DNA of 64,000 nucleotides from NCBI GenBank assembly GCA_050084985.1, contig JBITNC010000001.1:179552001-179616000 (forward strand), written 5' to 3'. This document shows positions 12,835-23,265 of this stretch, one piece after another. Both the position numbers and the translations under genes were made by a program. Each line of letters begins with the position of its first letter. The first letter of the stretch is position 1. The stretch comes from Nageia nagi. Its lineage: Eukaryota; Pinophyta. The notes below the pieces were generated by a model that worked only from the letters and a program-made list of their open reading frames with translations, did no database searches and was not told the origin of the DNA.

Positions 12835-13849
12835 TCCCCCTTTGAAATAAAAGTGTTATTTTTCTATGAAAATCCTTTCCATTATACAAAGTATTTTTTG
12901 TAGTTTTCATGCCTAGTAGTGATCATTTTTTGATCAAGGACCTAAACAATGCATTCCTTCTTCTTAATTGGTATTTTTTTCTCCAAATTTACTATGTATA
13001 ACAACTAATCATCCCCTATATCACCATGAAATTCATATAAATTAGATATATTAAATATAGGTGAAATATCCATATTATCTAGTAACTCTACCTTATAAGC
13101 ATTATAATTCCTTCTTTGTAAAATCTTACAAGGTTCAATATTCTTCATTTTTAGCTTATTATAAGTTTCCTTTGAAAACCGTTCTTTGTAAACATGGGAC
13201 ACCACTAACTCTCCTTCATTAAACACTTTCACTCACCTATGCACATATACTATTTATTATACTTAATATTTCTATATTTTGTAATCTTTTCTGTAACTCT
13301 TTGTATTATTGTAATGCAAAATATTTCTACCTCATCATTAACATGCTCTATGATTGGTAATTGAACCAAGTCTATAAAACCCTTGGTATTTCAAACATAA
13401 ATAATATAAAATGGTGATTTACCTATTGAGCAGTTTATTAAACCATATTATAAAACCTATTAACCATAATAAAAATATAATCTTTACCTCATTGAGTATG
13501 GGGTAGCCCCAACACAAAATACATGCTTAGGTTAGTCTATGATCTCATGGGGATTGGAAAAGGCATATATAACCCTATGTTTTATGCATGGATTTTGGCC
13601 ATTTAGTATACTCTACATTGGGATACAAACCTATTTATATCTTTCTTCATCTTGGTCCAATAATAATTCTCCTTTATAAGAGAAGTAGTTTTATCTATAC
13701 CAAAGTATCCATCCAAACCCCCACTATGCAACTCTTTTAGGATATTCTCCCTCATGGAACTAATAACAATACATAATTAGTTACTTATAAATAAATAACC
13801 ATCTTGCATAACATAATCCTTAAAAATATTACTGATCTACCCACTATTA
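12835..13849 (-). pseudogene. Gypsy integrase (core deleted) with C-terminal chromodomain
   Basis: Read on the minus strand. The N-terminal integrase zinc region (about 13560-13840) keeps GYLF, ELHSGGLDGYFGIDKT, YYW and the CRVCQMAK-like CRVYQMAK, so the second zinc cysteine is now Tyr. The core starts at LYMPFPIP and FVLGLPHTQ (near 13500); the first catalytic Asp of the usual MDFVLGLP block is Tyr here. Just after the VNRFYNM block the sequence jumps to the post-core SPFxIxY region near 13435, so the second Asp and the Glu are missing. The C-terminal part is open over 75 codons (13005-13232) and reads VYKERFSKETYNKLKMK and ISPIFNISNLYEFHGD. A chromodomain with KKYFVxWKGFS lies at about 12840-12950. 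It would have joined element DNA to chromatin; it cannot work now. Confidence 0.85.
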
Positions 13850-14943
13850 GATTTTTATACTACTTCACAAATAGTCCTAAAATTAGAATCAATCACATAC
13901 ATATATTTAATGCCCTCCAACCCAACCACTACATTCTCCATGGTGTTTGAAAACAATAGCCTCCTACCAAATGCATCCAAAGTCTTATTTTCTTTTCTTA
14001 ATTTATGCTTCAAAGTAAACTCATACTCTTGTATAAAGGACACCCACTTTGCTTATTTTCTATTCAATGTCTTTCTTAGGAATTAACATACCTCAATGCT
14101 TCATGGTTAATGAAGAGCTTAAAGTTCTTGGATAACATTTAATATCACCAATATCATAATGATTGCATAATAGAATATCATTTGAAATCAAAAGTGGAGT
14201 ATTTATTCCTTACCTCATTTAATTTCTCACTAAAGAATGCTATTGGGAACCTTCCTTGCCTCAACATAGCTCTAATTCTAATTTATGAGGCATTTCAATA
14301 CATCTCAAATAAGTTTCTAAAATCATGTAACACTAAAATAAGTGTTGTGATTAACTTCATTTTTAGAAGCTCAAAAATCTCTCTTTCTACCTTTGTCCAT
14401 ATGAATTCCTTCCCTTCTATATATTCTATGGGGAAAAAATGCTACTAAACTTTTGAATGAACTTTATGTAAAATGTTTCCAAGCCATGGAAACTCCTTAC
14501 CTTGGTTACATTCCTTAGGATGGGCAATTCAATAATTATTTTTACCTTTTCTCCATCTATCTTGAGGTCATACTTTAAAGCTAAAAATCCTAAAAATACT
14601 AAACTTTCTTGAAGGAAGATATACTTCTTCAAATTGGCATATAGTTTTTCCTTCCTTAACAAATCTAACACCAACCTTAAATGTTGCATTTCTCAACTTC
14701 AATCTTACTAAAAATTAATATATCATCAAAATAAATAACCATGAACTTACTATTATATTCTTGCAATACTTTTTTCATCAACCACATAAAGGTGTTGGGG
14801 GCATTTGACATCCTGAATGGCATCACCAACTATTTATACAACCCATATTGAGTTTTGAATGTTGTCTTATATTCATCACCTTATTTGATTTTGATGTGGT
14901 AATAACCACTTTGCAAGTAAATCTTAATAAAATAATAAGCCTC
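13850..14943 (-). pseudogene. Gypsy RT-RNase H, tandem copy C (continues into integrase)
   Basis: The minus strand reads the RT palm from SGYYHIKIK through [18 protein letters not shown] and [11 protein letters not shown] (YxDD kept as YFDD, near 14720). The RT thumb and connection are open over 87 codons (14426-14689) with [20 protein letters not shown] and RSFHGLETFY. RNase H follows to about 13860, with QEYEFTLKHKLRKEN and TMENVVVGLEGIK. It is the only one of the three copies followed by integrase, so it is the original downstream end of the gene. The upstream border near 14943 is a duplication junction: the RT start is preceded not by normal RT sequence but by the tail of another RNase H (DSNFWSI). 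Confidence 0.85.
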
Positions 14944-15917
14944 TGCATAATACTCCAAAAATTAGAATCAATCTCATACACATCTTTAATTCCCTCAAAC
15001 CCAACAACTACATTCTCCATGGTGGTTGACAACAATACCCTCCTATTCAATGCATTAGAAACTTTATTTTATTTTCCTAATTTATTTTTCAAAGTAAACT
15101 TATAATATTGTAAAATGGTTACCTACTTTACATGTCTTTTATTCAACTTCTTTCTAGGGAATTAACATACCTCAATACTTCATGGTCAGTTAAGAGCATA
15201 AACTTCTTGGATAATTGGTAATATCATCAATATCATAATGCTTACATAATAGCATATAATTCAACATCATAAGTGGAGTAATTCTTCCTCACCTCATTTA
15301 ATATCTCACTAAAGAATACTATTGGGCATCCTCCTTGGCTTAGCATAACTTCAATTCCAATTTGTGAGGTATTACAACACACCTCAAATAATTTACTAAA
15401 ATCAAGTAACAATAAAATAGGGGTTGTGGTTACCTTCATCTTCAAAAGCTTGAAAAAATCTCTTGCTACCTTTTTCCATATGAATTCCTTCCCTTTTGTG
15501 TATTCTATGATGGGGACAAAAATGTCACTAAAATTTTGAATGAACTTTTTGTAAAAACTTACGAAGCCATGAAAATGCCTTACCTCAGTTACATTTCTTG
15601 GGATGGGCCATTCAATATTTTTATTACCTTTTTTCCATCTATCTTGAGGCCATACTTTAAAACTACAAACCCTAAAAATACTAAAATTTTTTAAAGGAAG
15701 ATATTATTTTTCAAATTGCCATATTGTTTTTCCTTCCTTAACAACTCTAACTCCAACCTCAAATGTTACATATGCTCCACTTTAATATTACTAAAAATCA
15801 ATATATCATCAAAATAAATAACCATGAACTTACCATTGTATTCTTGTAACACTTTGTTCATCAACCACATAAAGGTACTGGGGGCATTTGACTACCTGAA
15901 TGGTATCACCAACCATT
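14944..15917 (-). pseudogene. Gypsy RT-RNase H, tandem copy B, downstream part
   Basis: Second tandem copy on the minus strand. The RT reads [20 protein letters not shown] and YFDDILIFS (near 15800-15880), then the RT thumb with shifts, then an RNase H stretch open over 67 codons (15242-15445) with VCCNTSQIGIEVMLSQGGCP and KNYSTYDVELYAI. It ends in TTMENVVVGFEGIK and DSNF near 14960, where it abuts copy C. Its RT start was separated by the chromovirus insertion and now lies at 21454-21557. Confidence 0.85.
15913..15917. other. Target-site duplication CCATT, left
   Basis: CCATT stands directly before the TG of the chromovirus LTR and again at 21449-21453 after the other LTR. The tandem host copies at 14823 and 22512 show the uninterrupted site. 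Confidence 0.85.
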
Positions 15918-16317
15918 TGTTAGGATCCCACATATTAACATTTTAGTGTTAGTATTAGTATTTTATTAAATTGTTAGCCTATATTTTAAACTATTATATT
16001 ATGATTGTAAGGACAGGGCCTAATTTTGCATTACTATTAGGGTTAGGGTTAGTTTATTATAAATAGATAGAAGTGTGTGGAGAAATGCATCTTGAACATT
16101 AGTTTTCACTTTTAGAGTTGTAAGGAGGTAGCCCCCTTGAAGCAACCTATGATTTTGTTACTATTTAGTAAAATCCTATCCTTATCTGCTATTTTGTGTT
16201 CTATTTATCAACACATGCTTTGTTATTTCCATAGATAATTATCATTTTCCTATTTCAAATTGATATTCATTTTATTTTTGCAATATTTCCCTTTTTTATA
16301 ATTATAGCATCATAAAA
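15918..16317 (+). repeat. 5' LTR of the chromovirus
   Basis: Starts TGTTAGGAT and ends TCATAAAA, where the terminal CA has mutated to AA (the other copy ends GTAACA). Its TATA box is at 16058-16065. Confidence 0.92.
16058..16065 (+). promoter_or_regulatory. TATA box in the 5' LTR
   Basis: TATAAATA lies in the middle of the LTR, where the U3/R promoter is expected, and is conserved at 21189-21196 in the 3' LTR. Confidence 0.6.
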
Positions 16318-16319
16318 TA

Positions 16320-16333
16320 TAGTATCAAAGCTC
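16320..16333 (+). other. Primer-binding site, initiator tRNA-Met type
   Basis: TAGTATCAAAGCTC lies two bases after the 5' LTR and differs from TGGTATCAGAGCTC at two positions, both G to A. Confidence 0.75.
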
Positions 16334-17369
16334 TTTCCAGGTCCACTTTGTTGCAAGAAAAAAAAATTAGAGGTCTAAGCTAGAAACCCTATATTGGGGG
16401 TTTTAAAATATCTAAGAGGATCTATAATTTTTGGTTAAGCACACTTGCCCATAAAGCTATGTGTGAAGTGAGGTGCAAAAAACTCTACACAAATACCTAG
16501 GCCTCAGATAGAACCCTACATAGAATTGGACTCTATGTACCAAAAGGTATATCATAGACTATCTAGGCTATAAACAAAAATTAGGTAGGAAGCTATGTCA
16601 ACCATCTGTGAACTATAGTGCATCAACAACTAGCACTAGAAACTTACTTATCATAGAAGCCATCTTTGTAGCCTCTTTCCTTACAAAAGTTGGATAGGAG
16701 AGGTATTTAGATAAGCCTATAGAGTAGATAATCCTTACCCTAGAATCATTCCTTCACATAAAAAAACTTTGATTCAGAAAGCAAAATGTATGACATGCAA
16801 TTTTTTAGAGTTGTAAAAATAGTAGTTTAGAGGTAGCAAAAACTTCAAAGCTAAATAACTAAAAATCTATACATTTTGGTAGTTTTTAGCAAAAGCAGAT
16901 AGACCCATAGATGTAAAAAAAAGTTCAAGAGTTTGAAAATCATCATCAAGAGACCTAGCCTATTGTGATCATCTTTTCAAGTTGATCATTTTGATATATT
17001 ACACCCATACACTTTTTTGAGCACTTCCTAAAAATAGTAGTTTCTAAAAATAACAATTTCCAAAAATATTAGCTCTAGAAATAGCAGCTTCTAGAAATGG
17101 CACTTGAAATAAGATCCCAAATAGCAACACAAGCTGATCCTATCATGATGATATTTCAAACTATGATCCAATAAATGGTAGATACACTTACTAGTATATT
17201 TAGGGTAGAAATCTGATAAATATAGACCCAAATATAGACCTTTGATAGTAAATGTGATAGTGTTCAACTAAGTCTTAGTCATACCAATAATGCATCTAGC
17301 TCATAGCAGTCAAGGTAGTCAAGAAATCCACAAGGGTATCATCATAAATTTCAAAGCTAATAAGGTGGT
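16334..17369 (+). other. Chromovirus 5' leader and decayed gag start
   Basis: No clear protein match can be read in this stretch. It lies between the primer site and the first recognisable gag block, so it should hold the leader and the N-terminal part of gag, now too decayed to translate. Confidence 0.4.
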
Positions 17370-18060
17370 TTCATTCCTCCCAACATAACCAAATTTGATT
17401 TTCCTTGATTTGATGGAGAAAATCCCACTAGCTAGATTTATAAGGCTAGATAGTATCTCACATTGAACCAAATCTCAAAGGATTTGAAGGTGTGCATGGT
17501 AATTTTTCATTTGGACTATGAGGCTCTCCAATGGCACTAGTGGTACTCAAAAATGCATCTTGCTCTTTCATGGTATGAATTCACTCAACAATTATTGATT
17601 TGTTTTGTTACTAGTGACTATGAAGATTTCATAGGGGCATTGACAAAGTTACATCAAACTACAACAGTCAAAGAATACCAAAATCAATTTGAGAAATTGG
17701 TAGATCACATAGAGGGGTTGGATAATGCATTTTTCACAAGTTGTTTTATAAGTGGCTTAAAGTAAGAAATTAAACTAGAGGTCAAAATGTTTAATCCCAA
17801 AACTATGATAGATGTTATTACCTTGGAAAAGCTCATTAAAGATAAAGCCAATGCTCATCGATGAAATGCAAGACCTCCATTCAAAAAAAACACATAATAT
17901 TTTCCATTCCTCTAATAACACAAGTAACCCACCACCAAATCACATAACACAAGCTAAGAAGTTGATATGGAAGGAAATGGAAGAGCATCAAAAGAAGGGA
18001 TTGTGCTATAATTATGATGAAAAATTTGTTCATGGTCATAATTATACATAATAAAAGTTA
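17370..18060 (+). pseudogene. Chromovirus gag relic
   Basis: The plus strand reads FDFPxFDGENPTSWIYKA near 17395, the usual start of the conserved plant chromovirus capsid region, then SWYEFTQQLL and a stretch open for 70 codons (17553-17765) containing KLHQTTTVKEYQNQFEKLVD and SCFISGLK. After a stop and shifts comes a zinc-knuckle remnant near 18000, LCYNYDEKFVHGHNY; the second Cys and the last Cys are both Tyr, so zinc binding is lost. Gag would form the particle and package the RNA. The reading frame is broken in several places. Confidence 0.8.
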
Positions 18061-18063
18061 TAT

Positions 18064-18470
18064 TTGCTTGATGCTGATGCTCTTAGTGAGGAAAAATATG
18101 AGAGTGCACCCAAAGAGGTTATAGAGGAAATTTTAGATGAGAAGGCCTCAGTTATCTCTTACAATGCATTGGTAAGAATTACCACCCCTCAAACTACGAA
18201 GATCAAAGGGTTATTTAAAAAGCACCCTCTTATAATATTGTTGGATTTGGGAAGTACTCATAATTTTATTGATCCATGAGTGGCTAAGGTTGCTAACTGT
18301 TACATCCACCCTATAAATAATTTTGAGGTTATGGTTGGTAATGGAGGAAAAATAGCATGTAAAGGCACTTATAATAATGTCAAATTGAGCATGGACCACT
18401 ATACTTTGAAAAGTGACATGTATGCTTTACCATTTAGAGGATGTGGTATGGTTTTGGGGATATAATGGAT
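18064..18470 (+). pseudogene. Chromovirus aspartic protease relic
   Basis: The open stretch 18064-18279 ends with IILLDLGSTHNFIDP. The active-site triad D-S-G of this family (usually IDSGSTHNFI) is D-L-G here, a loss of the middle Ser. After one stop the frame continues to about 18465 with VANCYIHPINNFEVMVGNGG and YALPFRGCGMVLGI, the typical protease C-terminal half. It would cleave the polyprotein. The neighbours are gag upstream and RT downstream in one polyprotein layout. Confidence 0.8.
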
Positions 18471-18779
18471 GAGGAATTTGGGCATCATATAGTGGAATTT
18501 TGTAGAGCTATGGATGAACTTCAAAAAGATGAACAAGAGCATACTCTCAAGGGATTACAAGGTGGATCTGTATAAGTTGTAAGCTCACATCACATGGAAA
18601 AGATCCTATGAAAAACTAGAAAAGAGATTTTGGCATAGTTATACTCTTTATCAATCATCAAATCTAAAATCATAGAGCCTAAAGATCTGTAACCCATCTT
18701 AAGTATGCATTCAAGCACCTTTGATGAACCAATGGGCTTACCACCCTAGGGATCACATGATCAAGCTATCTAGTTGGTT

Positions 18780-19522
18780 CCAAAAAGTCACCCACCAAAC
18801 ATTCATCCTTATCGGTATCCTTGTTTACAAAAAAATAAAATTGAAAAATTGGTTAAGGAACTATTGGATGCAAGAGTAATCTAACCTACTGTAAGACCAT
18901 ATTCTTCTCCAATTATTATGTTTTGTAAGAAAAATGGTTCCTGGCATATGTGTGTGGATTTTAGGGCCCTCAACAAAATTACCATCAAGGATAAATTTCC
19001 CATTCCAATCATTGATGAATTATTAGATGAACTACATGAGATAAGATATTTTTCCAAATTAGACCTATGATCTAGGTATCACCAAATTCGCCTCAAGGAG
19101 GAGGATATACCAAAAATTGCATTTTGCACTCATGATGACCATTATGAGTTCCTAGTCATGCCTTTTGGCATCACAAATGCTCCATCCACATTTCAAAGTT
19201 TAATGAATCAAGTGTTTCATTTGTTCCATAGGAATTTCATTTGAGTTTTCTTTGATGATATCTTGATCTACAGTAAGACTTGGTAAGAACATGTGGCACA
19301 TGTTGACCAAACCTTACAAATTTTAAAGGAACACTAGCTATATGTAAAAAAATCAAATTGTTCATTTTATAAGAGGGAAATTGACTACTTAGGCCATGTT
19401 ATACCCCAAGAGGGAGTTAAGGTGGATCCACAAAAGATTATTGATATGCAAAATTGGTCTATTCCTACATCTTTGAAAAGTATTTAAGGATTCTTGGGGT
19501 TGATAGGATACTATAGGAAATT
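18780..19522 (+). pseudogene. Chromovirus reverse transcriptase relic
   Basis: Clear RT blocks in order: HPYRYPCLQKNKIEKLVKEL near 18800, [20 protein letters not shown] near 18905, [15 protein letters not shown] near 18965, [20 protein letters not shown] near 19155 and the catalytic FFDDILIYS near 19250 (Y to F at the first position; both Asp kept). The thumb reads SNCSFYKREIDYLGHVIPQEGV near 19350, shown here as two shorter known blocks SNCSFY and DYLGHVI. At GYYRKF (near 19515) the sequence jumps straight to the end of RNase H. There are several stop codons. Confidence 0.88.
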
Positions 19523-21010
19523 TGATTACCAATGCTCTATCTAAAAAATTTGAAGATCAAGTATCACTATAAGCTCTTTCATCTCCTATTCCTCAATGGT
19601 TGGATAAAGTTAAACAAGAGTGGGCAGAGGATAGCTCCACCAAGAATTGCTAAAATAGATCACTCAAGACCCCATAAGTAAACCACACCACACATGGCAT
19701 GATGGTATTTTGAAATTCAAAGGTTGAATTTTGTTATCATATCCTTTAAAATGTAAATTAGAAATACTTTCCAAATTGCATTCCACACCTATATCAAGAC
19801 ATGATAGAATTTTGAAAAGTTATAAGCTAGTGGCATGATTATTCTATTGGATAGGTAAAAAATTGGATATCAATTAGTTTAAGGTAGCTTGTGATGTGTG
19901 TTAATGATAAAAGGGTGAGACAGTGGGTACTCTGGGACTCCTTCAATCTCTTCCCATACCTACCTATACATGGACTAATATCTTAATGGATTTCATTGAA
20001 GGCCTTCCTAAATCCCATGGTAAATTAGTTATTCTAGTGGTGGTTGATTAGTTATCCAAATATGCTCATTTTAGTTCATTGGCTCATCAATACAAAGTAA
20101 TGATAGTGGCATAATTATTCTTGGATATAATTTTCAAACTACATGGCATGCCAGAGATGATAATCAATGATCATGATCCCACTTTTACAAGTAATTTTTG
20201 GCAAGAGCTTTTAAAATTGCAAGGTACCAAACTAAACATGAGCTTAGCATACCACCCAAAAACTAATGGTTAAATTGAAATTATCAAAAAATGCTTGGAA
20301 ACATATTTATGTTATTTTGCTTTTGCACAACCTATACATTGGGTATGATGGCTTCCCTTTGCTGAGTGGTATAATACATCTTATCATTCTGCCAGCAAGA
20401 CGACCCCCTTATGAAGTAGTGTATGGTCAAGCTCCACCAATAGTAACCTTGTATGTTGTATGTACTAGTAAAGTTTAGGTAGTTGACTCAAATTTAGTTA
20501 TTCAAGATGATATTCTTCATTTTCTCAAGGATAACCTTTAGATAGCCCAACATCATATGAAATAATAGGCTAATTAGCAACATATGGAAAGAGAGTTCCA
20601 AGTAGATGACATGGTCTTTCTAAGGCTACAACCTTATTATCAAAAATCATTAAAAATAAAAGGCCCTTAAAAATTGGCCCCAAAGTTTTATGGTCCTTAC
20701 AAGGTGTTACAATGCATTGGCCTAGCTGCATACAAACTAGAGCTTCTTACTTCTTCCAAGATTCACCCAATGTTTCATGTCTCTTATCTCAAGAAAGTGG
20801 TTGGATTGGAGGTTCAAGTTCAAACATAATTACTTGAGTTAGTAGAGGATGGATCAATGGTAGTTGTACCTAAGTTAGTTCTAGATCAACATTCATGATA
20901 GCTTCATAATCACTCCATCATAGAAGTCCTTATGCAGTGGCAAGGCATGGTAGCAGAAGATGCAAAATGGGAAATCCTTCATCAACTATAGCAATAGTTT
21001 CCACACTTCA
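19523..21010 (+). pseudogene. Chromovirus RNase H tail, integrase and chromodomain relic
   Basis: Begins with the last part of RNase H (ITNALSKKFEDQ, near 19530). Then come the integrase zinc region (GKKLDIN and VACDVC near 19850-19900) and the core. The first catalytic Asp stands in [10 protein letters not shown] near 19985, the second in IINDHDPTFTSNFW near 20165, and the Glu after NG-stop-I near 20275, where the usual Gln codon is a stop. The integrase C-terminus reads [20 protein letters not shown] and [15 protein letters not shown] near 20690-20800. A chromodomain follows at about 20880-21005 with VLMQWQGMVAEDAKWE and a final FPHFKL. That order is diagnostic of plant chromoviruses. Confidence 0.9.
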
Positions 21011-21035
21011 AGCTTTGAGGACAAAGCTTCATCCC

Positions 21036-21048
21036 AACATGGGTGGCA
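21036..21048 (+). other. Polypurine tract region before the 3' LTR
   Basis: AACATGGGTGGCA directly precedes the TG of the 3' LTR. It is an imperfect tract, but it is in the right place. Confidence 0.5.
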
Positions 21049-21448
21049 TGTTAGGATTCCACATCCTAACATTTTAGTGTTAGTATTAGTATTTTATTAA
21101 ATTATCAGCCTATATTGTAAATCATAATATTGTGATTGTAAGGGTGAGGCCTAATTTTGTATTACTATTAGGGTTAGGGTTAGTTTATTATAAATAGATA
21201 TAAGTGTGTGGAGAAATGCATCTTGAACATTATTTTTCACTTTTGGAGTTGTAAGGAGGTAACCCCCTTGAAGTAGCCTATGATTCTATTACTATTCAGT
21301 AAAATCCTATCCTTATCTACTATTTCGTATTCTATTTATCAATGCATGCTGTATTATTTCCATAGATAATTGTCATTTTACTATTTCAAATCAATATTCA
21401 TTTCATTTATACAATATTTCCCTTTTTTATAATTGTAGCATTGTAACA
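21049..21448 (+). repeat. 3' LTR of the chromovirus
   Basis: TGTTAGGATT...GTAACA, 400 bp, pairing with 15918-16317. Followed by the second CCATT. Confidence 0.92.
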
Positions 21449-21453
21449 CCATT
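21449..21453. other. Target-site duplication CCATT, right
   Basis: Pairs with 15913-15917. The minus-strand RT sequence resumes directly after it. Confidence 0.85.
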
Positions 21454-21557
21454 TATACAACCAATCTTGAGTTTTGAATGTTGTCTTATACTCCTTATCT
21501 AATTTTTATATGGTAATAACCACTTTGTAGTTCAATATTACTAAAATAATTAGCCCC
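21454..21557 (-). pseudogene. Gypsy RT, tandem copy B, upstream part
   Basis: Minus-strand RT start (KEYKTTFKTQ and an LYK end) of copy B, cut off from the rest at 15917 by the chromovirus. At about 21557 it abuts the RNase H tail of copy A (EIDSNFGSIV). That junction matches the one at 14943. Confidence 0.8.
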
Positions 21558-22673
21558 TACACAATACTCCCAAAATTAGAATCAATCTCATACATATATT
21601 TAATGCCCTAAAACCCAACCACTACATTCTCCATGATGGTTAACAATAATACCCTCTTACTCAATGCTTCTAAAAACTTATTTTCTTTTCCTAATTTATG
21701 CTTCAAAGTAAAATCATACTCTTGTAGAAAGGACACCCACTTTGAATATCTTATATTCATCTTCTTTCCTTGGAATTAACATACCTCAATACTTCATGTT
21801 TAGTGAAGAGCATAAAATTCTTAGATAATAGGTAATATCACCAATATCATAATTCTTGCATAATAGCATACAGTTCAACATCATAAGTGGAGTAGTTCTT
21901 CCGTACCTCATTTATTTTTTCACTAAAGAATACTACTAGACATCCTCCTTGGCTCAACATAGCTATAATTCCAATATGTGAGGCATTTTAATTAACCTCA
22001 AATAAATTTCTAAAATTAAGTAACATTAAAACAGGTTTTGTGGTTACCTTCATCTTCAAAAGCTCAAAAATCTCTCCTTCTATATTTGGCCATATGAATT
22101 CCTTCCCTTTTGTGTATTCTATGATGGGAGTAAAAATGCTACTAAAATCTTGAATGAACTTTCTATAAAATGTTTGCAAGCCATGGAAACTCCTTACCTC
22201 AGTTACATTCCTCATAATGGGCCATTCAAAAATTATTTTTACCTTTTGTCCATCTATCTTGAGGCCATAATTTGAAACTACAAATCCTAAAAATACTAAA
22301 CTTTCTTAAAGGAAGATATATTTATTCAAATTAGAATATAATTTTTCCTTCCTTAACAACTCCAACAACAACCTTAAATGTTGCATGTGATCCACTTCAA
22401 TCATACTAAAAATCAATATAAATAACCTTGAACTTACCATTGTATTCCTACAACATTTGGTTCATCAACCACATAACAGTGTTGGGGGCATTTGACAACT
22501 AGAATGGCATCACCAACAATTTGTACAACCCATATCAAGTTTTGAATGTTGTCTTATATTGATCACCTTATCTAATTTTTATGTGGCAATAACCACTTCA
22601 TAGGTTAATCTTATTAAAATAATTAGCCCTTGCTAATGCATGCATCATATGATCAATTATAGGTATTGGGAAT
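21558..22673 (-). pseudogene. Gypsy RT-RNase H, tandem copy A
   Basis: First tandem copy on the minus strand. It starts at the natural RT block PIPIIDHMMHALARANYF near 22670, which copies B and C lack. It continues through NAPNTVMWLMNQMLQEYNGK; the YxDD box is disrupted near 22410 by a small deletion. The stretch 21988-22215 is open for 75 codons (RNVTEVRSFHGLQTFYRKF, then KGKEFIWPNIEGEIFELLK). RNase H runs to about 21560 with SKWVSFLQEYDFTLKHK and TIMENVVVGF. At 22673 the element stops abruptly and unrelated DNA begins. Confidence 0.85.
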
Positions 22674-23265
22674 TGTTAACACCTAAAAATAAATTTTAAT
22701 TTAATTAAACTATCTCTTTCAGGTATTTGTAATAATTCACTTAATTAATTAATTTTTTACTCTTATCATTATGCACACTTATCTACCTTTATATTTTATA
22801 ATAACATGTCAATCCAAATATAATCCCAATAAAGAGTCTTGGTATACATGTACCATGAGCCCAAGGAGGAGCCTTGGAACTACACCTACCATCTATAAAT
22901 GTGGAAGGGTTATGCATGAGAAATCATGAGATGATTTAAAATCTTTAATAGGTGGTAATATACTTATATCCTTCTTGACTAGTGGTTCTCAATGCCACCT
23001 ATCATATCTAGATTTTGTTATACATTAAGCTCTACATCTTTTGATATTTTATACCCATTGCACATGATATTTTGAGCTTGAAAGGGATATATATGATATC
23101 AAGAAAAAGGAAAAGGTATTATATAAAGGTAACCAAGTGATGCCATTGGTATCCTAGCACCATCATTGGGTTGAGGAAGGTTTGGTGGGTCCATTAAAAA
23201 GTAAAGCTCATCATTCATCACCTTTAAGCCAAATAACACCTTTGTTTTTCATGAAAGGTAAAGTA
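22674..23265. other. Unassigned stretch between Gypsy copy A and a Copia integrase
   Basis: It begins TGTTAACACC exactly where the Gypsy RT breaks off, which is how an inserted LTR would begin, but I find no second copy or closing CA with a target duplication. The last 200 bases may be decayed Copia sequence before the integrase core. Confidence 0.3.

Larger units (their letters stand above)
15918..21448 (+). mobile_element. Ty3/Gypsy chromovirus, complete ends, 5.5 kb
   Basis: Both LTRs are exactly 400 bp (15918-16317 and 21049-21448). The 5-bp target duplication CCATT flanks the element. A Met-type primer site follows the 5' LTR and a purine-rich run precedes the 3' LTR. Gag, protease, RT, integrase and a C-terminal chromodomain are recognisable in order on the plus strand, with many stops. 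RNase H is deleted. By my hand alignment about 42 of 400 LTR positions differ, mostly transitions, so the insertion is old. The host is the minus-strand Gypsy RT copy B, and the homologous unoccupied sites in copies A and C prove the insertion. Confidence 0.93.
12780..22673 (-). mobile_element. Ty3/Gypsy chromovirus relic, minus strand, interrupted by a younger element
   Basis: Reading the minus strand from 22673 down gives RT-RNase H three times in tandem, then the integrase zinc region, a truncated integrase core, the integrase C-terminus and a chromodomain ending near 12835. Gag, protease and the start of RT are absent: the frame breaks at 22673 within the block that reads PIPIIDHMMHAL. 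All parts carry stops and frameshifts. A plus-strand chromovirus at 15918-21448 was inserted later into the second RT copy. LTRs were not identified. The chromodomain and the integrase C-terminal style place it among plant chromoviruses. The clade within them is not certain. Confidence 0.85.

Noticed and set aside
14823-15050. 75-codon minus-strand frame joining an RNase H tail to an RT start
   Set aside because: Not a gene of its own; it spans the tandem duplication junction and is described there.
16038-16053. TTAGGGTTAGGG in the chromovirus LTR, telomere-like
   Set aside because: Only two units, repeated at the same place in the other LTR, and the usual plant telomere unit is TTTAGGG.
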